In this document: in pieces, positions 53,440 to 64,000 of the stretch
How positions within the stretch are numbered: position 1 is the stretch's first letter
Layout: every line of letters begins with the position of its first letter
Origin: Annona cherimola
Taxonomy: Eukaryota > Streptophyta > Magnoliopsida > Magnoliales > Annonaceae
Length of the DNA stretch: 64,000 bases
Direction: 5' to 3'
Assembly (NCBI GenBank): GCA_030490835.1
Contig: CM059977.1
Coordinates: 35,981,676-36,045,675 of the forward strand
Made by a program: the position numbers and the translations under genes
Notes under the pieces: model-generated
Database searches by the model: none
What the model saw: only the letters and a program-made list of their open reading frames with translations
What the model was told of the DNA's origin: nothing

Positions 53440-54095
53440 CTTGACCTAGGACTTCACTGAGTCACATATTAGAGTCGACTTGGCTTGCGACTTTAGTCCT
53501 CCAGAAAGTTTTCTTTCAGTCTTCATTTTCCAAGTTCCATGTTAAGTCAACTTTGCGACTTGAGATTTCACTCAAGTCGTATATGAAGCCGACTTGACCT
53601 TCGACTTTACTATACGTTTGGATTCTAAAACTTCAAAACTTTCTTCTTTATGTCTTCTTCCCTCCAAGTCTTGCTCCTAGGTCAACTTCATGTGAGACTT
53701 AACATAAGTCGCATGTGGAGTTGAATTGAGGTTGCGACTTCACTTTTGATACTTAAAAAAAATTTGTATCTCTTCCCATAATTCTTCAAGTATTGAGTTT
53801 TGGGTCGAATTTGGATTCAACTTCACCCAAGTCACAAGTGGAGTCTACTTGGGTTACGATTTCAATCTTTAAACTTCAGTCAAAGGGAACTTTAGTCGGA
53901 TGCTGCACTCCAAGTCGCAGTCTAAGTTGACTTTGATTTGCGATTCACCCAAGTTGCATTCTGAGTCAACTTAGAATGTGACTTCAGTTGTGAAAATCCC
54001 CCACTCAATCTCTATCTTCCTAAAGTCGATTATGGAGTTGATTTGGGTGTCGAGTTGACCCAAATCAATGCTAAAGTCAACTTAGCTTTACAAGT
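53440..54095. repeat. Degenerate repeat of an AAGTCGC/GCGACTT motif
   Basis: At least six blocks, spaced roughly 70-150 bp, each pair an 'aagtcgcatgtggagt'-like phrase with a nearby 'gacttg...ttgcgacttca' complement. The blocks contain GTCGACTT or close variants, and the spacers between them differ. No frame is open across it. It may be part of a transposon I could not delimit. Confidence 0.65.
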
Positions 54096-54099
54096 TGAA

Positions 54100-57000
54100 T
54101 ACTTATCACTTGAAATTTAAAATTCTAACTTTAATCATAACATCAAACTCCTTAGTAGCCTCTATACTCTCAAAATTGGCTGTTAATCATCAAAATTTGG
54201 ATGAATCTTAATTTGTAGTTTAACTACTTGAGTTCACAGTATCTTCACCTTATATTTCTCCTTTTTCACTTTGGTTCTAGCTCTACGGTTATGACAAGCT
54301 GCAGAATGGGAGAAAAAATTGGGGGGAAGAATTCTAGAGCTGCAGAAAAGAAGGCTTTATATGGGATATGACATATATACTTAAATAATTAAATCGGGTT
54401 CAAGTTCACAGTGTTCGGGTTCACTGCAACCCAAAATTGAGCATACTTGAATTCGGGCTCAGGCTGAAAGCAAGCTAGTTTAAACACTGCTGCAGCTTGG
54501 ATTCAATTGGCCAAGTTCTAGCCCAACCTAGACCGAGTTGTAGTCCTCATCTCAAGGCCATTGAAGATAAGAATACGCCATTCTATATTGATAATCTCAG
54601 TAGATGCATCCACTAAGCTAGATATTTGCGCAAAAGATGAGTGTTTAAATGTATTGCCTTTAGAAGACATAAAATGCATGTGATACTCTTATTTTTATTT
54701 ATTTAAATCCATTTACAGAATTTACTCATGTCATTTATACGTTCTTGTCCTACATATACTTCAATAGGTGATACTTAAGAATGTTATCTGAAGTGACCAA
54801 TGAAGCATGACTAGATTTAGTTTATTAAATTTTCTTTATTATTACATTTATTGATGGTGATGTAATAATTAACCATGATGGTATGATCATTGGACATATT
54901 TCACTGTTATAATTTTTGTAATGCAAATTACTAAATTATTATTTTCTTTTATGTAAATGTGTGTCAGCCCAACATATGATAGATTCTGACAGATTACCTT
55001 TAGACCCAAGCTTAGCATGAATATGTTGCTTCATACTTATATGTCAGATAAGCTCTTTAGCAAATGAACTTGCTATGAATTAATATAGTTGCTAAATGGT
55101 TTTAACAACGGAATTCTAATTCTTCTCAAATTCAGGCATATTTAGCAATTCACGGGATTTGTTGCACGAGTTAAAAATTATGGTACAGAGGTTGCCGGCA
55201 AAATTACGGAAGTGTATGGGGATAGACTTCAGGAAGTCAATTATATATTCATTTGAATTTAAAAATGCCAGCCTCATGGATTCTGATTCAAGCAGTCAAA
55301 CTTGATGTTTTGTTTCTCTTCCAACTTCGGTGGTCAACTGACCTGGCCAGTCCACTTTGGTTGCTTCTGATGAATTATTTGAAAATTTCAGTATTATTAA
55401 TCCAATAAAATCCTACGTTATCAAGAAATATAATTTAGAGTAGTAAAAGATATATTTATTTCGACATCATTATTCAGATGAATCAAGTTAACCGGTTGGA
55501 CTGTGAACCAGGTCCAAAACATAGTGCTAAATTATCTAAATGGTTCTTTCACTCTAAATAAAAATTTTATTGAAGTTCTCAATTTATTTAGATAATGTTT
55601 AAAGAATAATTCGATTTTTTTTTTTCAATTTCAAAATTTTATTTAATGTGTCTAAACTGGAGGGCGGACTCGGGGATGGAAATGAATCCACCTTGGACTA
55701 GGAGGCAATGCAAGGATCAGTCAGCCGCGATGCCCGGATACCACGTGCTAGAGGAAAAAGAGTGCCAAACGTCGTAAAAATTGTAAGTACGTTGGGCAAG
55801 TAATAGCTGATAGTTGAAAAAAAAAATTTGACTTGACTTGTAATACAAGATCAGATGAGATATAATATTATATGAACGATAAAAAAATATTATCTCCACC
55901 GTAAGAAATCAATTCAATAAGCATATTAAAATTAACATCTCGATAGATTAGATTAATAGGCATATCTAATTATCAGAAGAAAACAAGAATGTGAGTAGAA
56001 ATATATAATTAAGAGTCTGTATATACCTCACATTGATTGCGATAACAATATAATCAATGGCCCACTAACACTTTGATGACAGCGGATCGGACTACCATAT
56101 GGACGTTCCAGATTGATTCTAAATCAAATCAAGAAAATTGCTCACTAACAGTGCGGATTGCTCCAGCGTCACTGATCATCACTACCTCAGTAATCGGGCT
56201 TAATTACAATTCAGTAAACCCACTTAGTTCAGAAAAATACCAACGACATCAAAAGATCTGTCAGCAAGAGTGACAATTAGGTGTTGTAATCCAGTAATTA
56301 ATATAAATCATGTAGATCAGACACTTCGCAATGCAAGCAAAACTAGAAAATATTTTTCCTTGGCTAAATGGATGTGGACAATTCAATGGGCGGTTAAGAT
56401 GATATAAAAATTGAAACCTTCATTCGAACTAAGAGTACTCCTACAGTGATCTAGAAACTTGGGGAGAATGCCCAAATCCCAATTACCTAGCTAATCTTTT
56501 TTTGTTAATCTCTTGTATATAAGAAGACAACAGATATTGTAATCAAATATATTCCAAATCCCTACAACATGGAGAAATTTTCCTAAAAACCTTCATCACT
56601 AGAGGAAAATTAAAACCCCCGCAACAACTCAGGAGATTGCGGATGAGGAGGTTTGAACCCTCTGCCATGGGCAAACATACTCACCATGTATATCATTGCA
56701 CCAAGGAGCTGGTTGCATATTTACCCAGCCAATTTGTTGATACTTGATAGCGTGGCAATGATGGACGAGTGATGAACGGATAAACATGCAGTGGCGCATG
56801 AGCAGATCTACAGCGTTCGACATGTCAAGAAAAATGGAGAAGCACGTCCCATCAATTATATGAAACAAATTAATTCTCAAATGTATACATATGAAATAAA
56901 TCAAGTAGAAAAGATGTTATCAAAAATATCAAAGCAATTAACGGCTACACGGAAGTTGATTTACTAGCACAGAAAACCATAGATGATAGATAGCTTAGTG

Positions 57001-57350
57001 ATATTTTAAAATCACAAGGAAAGTTATAGCAAAGGACATCAAAGTTTGAATTTTGCAAGAAGGTTTGTTCCAAATGAGAAAGGCAAATTGAATAAGTCGC
57101 AAAAGTTCTAAAAAAAAAAATCTAGTGTTTTTGCTCCTGTACATATATATTTTGAAACAAATCGCAAGCGTGTCACTAATTTTGAAAAGATTGCAAGCCT
57201 ACCTATATAGTATTCCTGAAATTGAGAGCATATTATTTCCATTAATGTTACATCACTGGCTATTACAAATTGATAAAACTACTATAATGAAAATGATGAA
57301 AATGCTCTCTGAAATGTTCAATGTAAATGTTTATTAAATTGATTATTTTT
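54100..57350. other. Intergenic, no gene seen
   Basis: Frames at 55717-55899, 56073-56273 and 56629-56904 have no recognisable domain. No transposon ends found. Confidence 0.55.
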
Positions 57351-57356
57351 TATTAG

Positions 57357-57735
57357 GATAATTTGCCAATACGCCCACTTAGTTTGATCAAAATTGCAAA
57401 TATATCTACATAATTTCATAAATTATAAATAACTCCAACATAGGTTAATCATAATTGAAAATGACCTTCATACTATTACAACACATCACTATATGAGTAT
57501 ATTTACAATTTCAGAAATTAGATGATATATTTAATTTTTACAAATAACTTCCACACAGTTTAGTCATAATTACAAATAACTCATATTATAATGATACAGT
57601 AAGGGCGTTATAACGTTGTGAGGGTTATTTGCAATTATAGTTAAACTATATGGGTTATTTATAATTTTTGAAATTATGTGGGTATACTTGCAATTTTAAT
57701 CAGACTAAGTGGGTATATTTCCAAATAATCCTTTT
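57357..57735. repeat. Foldback MITE, family M4
   Basis: Ends are complementary over about 45 bp: left 'aggataatttgccaatacgcccacttagt', right 'actaagtgggtatatttccaaataatcct'. The internal 'ttatttgcaattatagttaaactatatggg' phrase is repeated on both strands. A partial copy lies at about 59785-59915. Confidence 0.8.
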
Positions 57736-57739
57736 GTTA

Positions 57740-58475
57740 CTTAAATATTTATGGAATATTTTATTTCTTTAATAGTAGAGTTTTCTTTCACAATAGTTTT
57801 TATAGTATTTGCAATAGAAATAATGATCGAAAATATTAATTTTATTTTTTTAAGAATGTCTTCATTACTTTCTCAAAATTTTTAACGATCAGCAACAAAA
57901 TGATACACTCGTAATTTCAGAAAACTGTTTAGGTGAGCTTGCATTTTTTCAAAAACTAAAGACATATCTGTGATGTAGTCCAAACTACGTGGGTATAGAC
58001 GCATACACATAAATAGAAGTAACCACTGCAACTCCAAAGACAAAGGTTAACTAGTTAAATAAGCAGGTATCACGACAATAGAGTTGCCTGGAAGTGACTT
58101 TAGCAACATTAATAAATGGTGAATTCTTTTATGAAAAGATAAATAAATGGTGAATTCCAAGAAAGTCATGAGAATAAAGTTGCTTTTATTTTTCTAGTGA
58201 TTCAAGTTTACCCTCTTTCCGGATTCTCCATCAGAGCAAATAGAAAGCGGGTCACGATAATAGAGTTGTTTCAAATGACACTAACTCCAATTAAGATAAT
58301 GGGATTGAGTCTATTCCATATAATTTTTTCTTTTATATGAAATCTTATTGTTGACGCGTCATCATTTCCATCATGTATTACAGGTTGATCACAGTGTAAA
58401 CAATGATTAATGGTCGAATAACCATGATACAATGATCAATGGAGAGTATAAGTGTTGTGATTTAATTTCTAGTAC
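57740..58475. other. Intergenic, nothing recognised
   Basis: AT-rich; no frame or repeat structure seen. Confidence 0.6.
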
Positions 58476-58479
58476 ATAC

Positions 58480-58720
58480 TGCCGCAACGTCTCATGAAAT
58501 GGTATCCAGTCCTCTTCAACTTTTATAAAAATTTATTTTTATATTTTTAGAATTATAATCAAAAGCCATAAACTAATCAATATTTTTATTATCTTTTAAT
58601 GGTAGCCCACCTATAGTTTTTATAATTAGTACCTTTAAATGGCCTAACCACTATCATTGATTAGCCGCGACTCAATTTTTTTATTGATATATTTACAACA
58701 TCTCAACTCATATTACATTC
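58480..58720. repeat. Dispersed repeat, family M5, copy 1
   Basis: 'tttataaaaatt.at.tttatatttttag' ... 'ataatcaaaagccataaactaatc' ... 'cctttaaatggcctaa' ... 'attgattagccgcgact', matched in order by 59320-59530. Confidence 0.65.
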
Positions 58721-59314
58721 AATCTATAAAATAATCTAATAATTTTTCAAAAGGATAAAACTATCAAACTATGGAAACCTGGACTCGATGCGGGACTCGC
58801 ACTTGCAGAGATATTAGCTCTGACCACCTGCACTACTCGCAAGTGGTAGCAATGATTATCAATTTTTTTGAAAATAGCAGCGACTCTATTTTGATTTTAT
58901 TATTATTTTTCTAATCTTGTGTCCATATAGGTAGGATTTCAATTCCCATAGATGGATCTTTGTGTCTCCCATCTGAAGAGTGTTGATCTCCTCCCCTATT
59001 AATGTACGTTAATCACTATCGGTTGAAAAAAAGGTAAAATAAAAATTCTAAGATGAATTGGGCATGAATTGTAACAAAAAGAAAAGATACTGTAAAAACA
59101 GAACTCACCAAAGCAATTATTATTGTTGTTGAAATTTATTTCTAACTACTAGCCGACCAACTAAGTGGCTAAATTGCACCATATTTTATTTTTGTCCTAC
59201 ATTTGCATGTATTTTGACTTTTATTTATTTTTTCTTATCAATTACTCCTTGTATTAGGGGCCAATCACTTCAGCATTATGATCTAATTCGTAACATACAC
59301 CACCACATCATGTT

Positions 59315-59535
59315 ATGAAACAACACATCATTTCTCCTAAATTTTTATAAAAATTCATCGTTATATTTTTAAGGCCCATAATCAAATATATAAAATAATC
59401 GATATAAATTATTATCTTTTGACTGATGGCCTACTAGAAATTCCATAATCAGTTTCTTTAAATGGTCTAATGTCCTTTATTAGTTAATGGCAACTGTCTT
59501 GATTTTTTTTATTGAGATACTCATCTTGAATGACT
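59315..59535. repeat. Dispersed repeat, family M5, copy 2
   Basis: Same order of phrases as 58480-58720 at visibly lower identity; nature of the element unknown. Confidence 0.65.
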
Positions 59536-59784
59536 AGGTACCGGGTTACTCAACTTCGAACCCAAAACCTCTCTATCCTAACATCTTATACACCCTTATG
59601 CCAATTTCTTTGGTCATTGAAATGGTGACAATTGTCTTAATTTTATTCATTTATTTATTGTTATTTATTTCTACTGTCATCAATTCATCTCATTGCATTT
59701 TTATTAACAATCTGTATATTATACAAACTTTATAACTATTTATTCTACATCATACTAATCAACTAAATAACTAGTGCATCATAA

Positions 59785-59915
59785 CAACGTAAGCATATCT
59801 GTAATTATGGTTAAACTATGTAAAAATTATTTGCAATTTTTAAACTATATTGGTATATTCGCAATTTTAGTCAAACTAAATGAGTATATTTGTAAATTAC
59901 TCTTTATCTAAAAGC
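59785..59915. repeat. Partial M4 MITE
   Basis: 'gcatatctgtaattatggttaaactatg' and 'attcgcaattttagtcaaactaaatgagtatatttg', matching the right half of 57357-57735. Confidence 0.65.
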
Positions 59916-59919
59916 TAAC

Positions 59920-62765
59920 TGGTGGGCACAAAACATCTCCCGACCCCTTTCCAAAGCAAACATTAACTTGGAGGGAGAGAGGAGATAGGCCACCAAATCC
60001 ATCCAAGACAGAGCATCCTTACAAAGTTCTTGAATAACACAATGAGGGGGGAGATCCCCTCCCAAATCCGTTCCTCAGTGCTGCTAGATATTGTATGTAT
60101 TTGAACTGCAAATCCGAGGGTAATTCATTGTTATTGCTCCTTGTTGGCCATATTGAATATGCAAATTAATTGTGATCTCATGATCGAGCTAACCTGTTTA
60201 TCGTATATAGATTAGTCAACAATCTACAATTAATTGCTCATGACTTGGAGGGTATATATGGCAGCTCGAAAACCTGAGAAAATTATTGTTGCTGGTATTA
60301 GAATTATTATATATTCTAGCCGAAGACCAAGTTGCAGGACCTCATGAAGGTATGTATATATGGATAGCTCATGAATCTCTTCCAAAAAATCAATCAGACT
60401 AATTGACCTACGTACTTCCTGCAATTAATGCACGGATTAAGAGGATTGGTTTGAGCAGCATGCACTGAAATACATTTATAAATTATTGACTTAGTTCGGA
60501 GTTGTTTTTCTTATGCTCTTACTTATTTATTTACTGCTTTAGGATTGTATTTGTCAAAGTAGATTTAACATTTTTCGGCAAATAATTGTTTTCTTATGAT
60601 ATATTGAATTTCTTATTGTTTTACTATTAGTTTAAGGAGCCAATTTTCACTTGAAACTTTCTTATTTTGATTAGTATATATTTACATCTATCTTAATGTA
60701 TATTACATTTACGTTTAACCTTTGAGATATTCTTGCAAATTTTTCAAAAGGAGAAAACATACTCCACCACAGCAACAGGGAGACACTGCTCTTATTTTAC
60801 AGGGAGACCTGCTCCCAGCCTAGATCGAACTGCGATCACCTGGCAGACGCGCCAACTGCACCTCACCGCTGGGCTCATTTTCACCTGAAACTTAATTGTG
60901 TATAGCTTATGAATATGGTAAAATATTTAGAAACAGTAATAATACATGTCTAAAACTTCAAAAGGAACCGAATTAACTGAAACTAGTTTTCCTTAAAAAA
61001 TCATAAATCGGAACATTTTTGCTAAATGAATAGCTTATTTTATCAGCAAAATCTGCATAATTTTAAAAGAAATATCTTCATTCGTCATTATTTAATTTTT
61101 ATTCAAAATTTTTTTTGTCGATATCCGTTGGCATTTAAAATACACCCTGTTGACAATAAGAAAAATTAGCATTTTGTTACGAAATAGCCGATAATATATA
61201 TACGCTTAAATGCAATGAATGAAATCATATCCAACAAAAGGGTAGCATTATATACAACCTAAATTTTCATGAGGATTCCTCCGTTGGCAACCTGTATATA
61301 GATTCCTCCCTCTGCATACGCACGCAAAATGCAGTTTTATCAAACCCACAATAATGCAGAAAATCTCTGTGACTAGGGATGACGAATTAATGGTGGGTGT
61401 GAGTCCAGTGACTAACATGGATTGGACTATTAATAGCATCATGTATGTAATTAATTGGAATATCTATTTGGGCATTAAATATTCCTTCGTTGTTATACGG
61501 GAACCAGAAATAATTAATAGCTTACCAACCCTGATCTTTGCAGGTGGATCACACCAACAAGTGCTCGACATGAAGGGCTCCACATGTTGCTTTGACTGTG
61601 TATGAGGCTGCCATGCATGTGACCCTATTTTCTACCATCCTATATTAATTTGTTGAGGGTTGCATTGGATTGCGGCTAACTAGAATAAGACAAGTTTGGT
61701 GAGTAGAAAAAGGACTGATGGGCCTTTGTGGACCACTGATAGCTTTTGTTGTGGTACATTGTCCGGTACCATCAATGATACAACCAATTTTGGTCAAGAA
61801 GGCCAAAAATAAAGAAAAATGCAGAGTGGAGGAATAGCTTTTAAAAAAATAGAGACAGAAAGCTATTATGAAAATCAAACTATCGAAAAATGTAAACCAG
61901 CGAAATAAACTTTGACGAGTACGATCGATAGTACAGCCAATAATTTTAGTTGTGGATGCATTTGGTCTGATATAAAAGTTAAGTAACTTTATTTAAAAGT
62001 AAGAGAGTGATATGATATTGTAAGAAAGGTAAAAAGAATAAAATTAAAGTATATAGAACCTGTTCGATAAACAATACTAGTGGAAACTCATGTTTTCCTA
62101 GCACACTTTTTAAAAATTAATTTGATATATTAATTATTTTATTTTTCTATTTTTATCCTTATATTATTATTATTAATTTTTATGCAATTATTTATTTATC
62201 ACCACTTTCACTTGATTATATCACATGAGACACTTTCTAAAAAAATAATTGACATGTAGTTGTAATAATTTAAAAGTAAGATAGCTAAGAAGTAAACATG
62301 TTAAATATTCATATCGAAAGAATAATTTTAAAGTAAGATAGTTAAGTCGAAAATATGTTAAATCATGTCAAAAGCACAGAAGGTAAGGAGTTGGTAAGTT
62401 CTTTAATTTTCCTACTTTTCCCAAATCGGAACTTGATAACAGCTGGCCACACCTTGGAAAAATAGAAATAAAAATGCTGAGCATGAACGAGAGGACAAAA
62501 GATATAATTGATGAGGGAAAGATGTGAAATCATTTTTAATTGCCATCCATTGCATTGGTTGACAGCAATTTTAGATCTTCCCAAATTTGTCAGGTAATTG
62601 CCCTATTACAAATTTACAACTACATATTCAATGTATGCATTGTTTGTTTATGTTGGATTGCACATATCATTTAAAGACGCTATGGGTTCTATTACTTCTA
62701 TATGGCAGCTGGTAAATTATTTAAAAAAATTATATTAATATTAATATTTTATTTTTTAATAAATG
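59920..62765. other. Intergenic, no gene seen
   Basis: Short frames (60230-60424, 61248-61442, 61354-61605, 61645-61878) lack domains and are not supported by any neighbour copy. 60770-60885 is a GC-richer island ('gcctagatcgaactgcgatcacctgg') of unknown nature. Confidence 0.55.
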
Positions 62766-62769
62766 AGTA

Positions 62770-62950
62770 CCTCTCACCCAAAACTTTTATCTTGTGAAAT
62801 TTGGCAACTTTTTTTATTTTGTTTGGTATTTTTTAGATTTATAAAATCAACAAAAAGCGCGTATACATAGTAAGTCTCATATCATTTTTTTAAAATCTAA
62901 AAAATACTAAATAAATTGAAAAATATTGCAAATTTTCATACGATGAGAGA
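62770..62950. repeat. Small foldback element
   Basis: Arms of about 60 bp: 'ctctcacccaaaac...gaaatttggcaac...tttggtattttttagattt' and the complement 'aaatctaaaaaatacta...attgcaaattttcatacgatgagag'. A single copy in this window. Confidence 0.7.
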
Positions 62951-62954
62951 TCTA

Positions 62955-64000
62955 AATGGGACTCACCCACGTATTAAAAATCAAAAAAGAAATTTAAACT
63001 TCATCAGGATATGTGTGTCCAGCTATATCTTGTCTAAATCTCCAAATTAGGGATCTTAGCAGCCATGGAAAATTAGATGCTAGGAATTCAAAGCAAGAAA
63101 TGTACATGTGGAAGGTGGTCCAGGAAAGAAATATATTTTTATCCACGTGGCCACGTCATCATGATGGCAACAGCTATTGGCAGATATGGAATGATCGGGT
63201 GAATCAGGCCATTCAACTGCTGGCAATGGCATTCAAAGAAACACAGCAAGCAAGAAAAATAGTAGCCAGCGAGCCTTGTTTTTTCTTGGTCTCCTTCGGA
63301 ATGAAACACGCACGAGTCATTTGTCCACATGCACCGTTTATTTTATGATCCCAATTTGCGAATTAATAACTTGTAATTTCTCCATATGTTGTATAGGTAC
63401 AAAATTACATGAAGACAAGTAAGATGATCAGTTTGAATATAATAAAAAGTATCTTCATATCATAGTAGACAGAAGGCCACACGATTGGTAAAAATTCAAT
63501 ATTTTCAGTAAATTATTTATAAGTTCAAAATATTGTAAATTTGCACCTCCCCATTCCCCCACACACACAAAAGGAAAAAAAGCACCATAAAAATGGAAAC
63601 AAAAAATCCGCATTTAAAATTCGGTTGGGATCTAGTGCACTGCCCTGTTATTTTGTTTCTTTAAATTCTTTTCATTATTATATGAGACCAATACATTCCG
63701 TGCATGCAATTTTACAATTTATTGATTCAATAAATTGCAATTTTATATCTATAGAAAATATGCTTGGGTTAAATTTTTTCTAAAAATGGGATAATAAGCC
63801 AGGTGCAGTGAATCAAGACTCTAAAATCTTGTGGTGTATCGTGGCTTCGAAATTAAGTTGGTATAGTCAAGGCCCGAGGGCCTCTGAGCTCTGTGTCCAA
63901 AACATTTCCTGACGATGGGCCTGGGCCCAATTGGATGACATTTGAGAGACATTATCTTTAACAGTAGAAGATGGCTATGGATCTTGAAAATTGGAGGAGA
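62955..64000. other. Intergenic, no gene recognised
   Basis: A 111-codon frame at 63013-63348 (MCPAISCLNLQIRDLSSHGK...) has no signal peptide or motif I know and overlaps an opposite-strand frame. It could be a small unknown gene but nothing supports it. Confidence 0.45.

Noticed and set aside
53440..54095. Repeated motif that might be taken for a CRISPR array
   Set aside because: Repeats are imperfect, palindromic and irregularly spaced, and this is plant nuclear DNA.
61645..61878. 77-residue minus-strand frame (FLTKIGCIIDGTGQCTTTKA...)
   Set aside because: Looks somewhat protein-like, but I recognise no family and no exon structure around it.
63013..63348. 111-residue plus-strand frame
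   Set aside because: Longest frame in the right-hand part, but no domain, no signal peptide and no conserved copy; expected by chance in several kilobases.

Overview
The window is nuclear DNA from a flowering plant, AT-rich and dominated by transposons. Evidence for this is GT-AG introns, a Tat-type Ty3/gypsy retrotransposon, an L1-type LINE remnant, a Copia LTR with a tRNA-Met-type primer site, many foldback MITEs, and genes for a plant-only secreted peptide family. The species cannot be told from the sequence.

The only clear host genes are three copies (A 3193-3495, B 30566-30859, C 39674-39967, all +) of a small secreted peptide precursor of about 100 residues. Each has a signal peptide ending near ARPLNPLK, a conserved acidic middle and two C-terminal SGPS/T...GKGH motifs. 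This is the layout of PIP/PIP-like (PAMP-induced secreted peptide) phytocytokine precursors. The three share several hundred bases of promoter. B and C lie in a tandem segmental duplication (about 26.57-32.34 kb and 33.30-42.75 kb). Copy A is an older, more divergent copy, separated from B by retrotransposon insertions.

8.05-23.54 kb is one complete Tat-lineage LTR retrotransposon lying on the minus strand: LTRs of about 1.16 kb, 5-bp target duplication CCTTA, primer site, gag-protease, RT/dual RNase H/integrase and polypurine tract. Between pol and its 3' LTR it carries two intron-containing genes on the opposite (plus) strand: a plant mobile domain (PMD) protein gene and a DUF7745-like gene. 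The Gag-Pol frame has one TAA, each antisense gene has one in-frame stop, and single catalytic residues of RT and integrase are replaced. A near-perfect 21-nt palindrome occurs once in each of three noncoding spacers of the element.

24.41-26.57 kb is a 5'-truncated, decayed LINE. The second duplication unit later received a Pack-MULE-like element with 0.52-kb terminal inverted repeats and a captured PPR gene fragment (33.65-35.99 kb), a MITE nested inside it with a perfect 10-bp target duplication, a sister MITE (40.70-41.25 kb), and a Copia LTR/primer-site fragment (41.54-42.18 kb).

From 42.7 kb to the end I see no supportable gene. The region holds foldback MITEs of several families, a degenerate repeat built on an AAGTCGC/GCGACTT motif (53.4-54.1 kb), and AT-rich sequence. 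Repeat boundaries given as round numbers are by-eye estimates.
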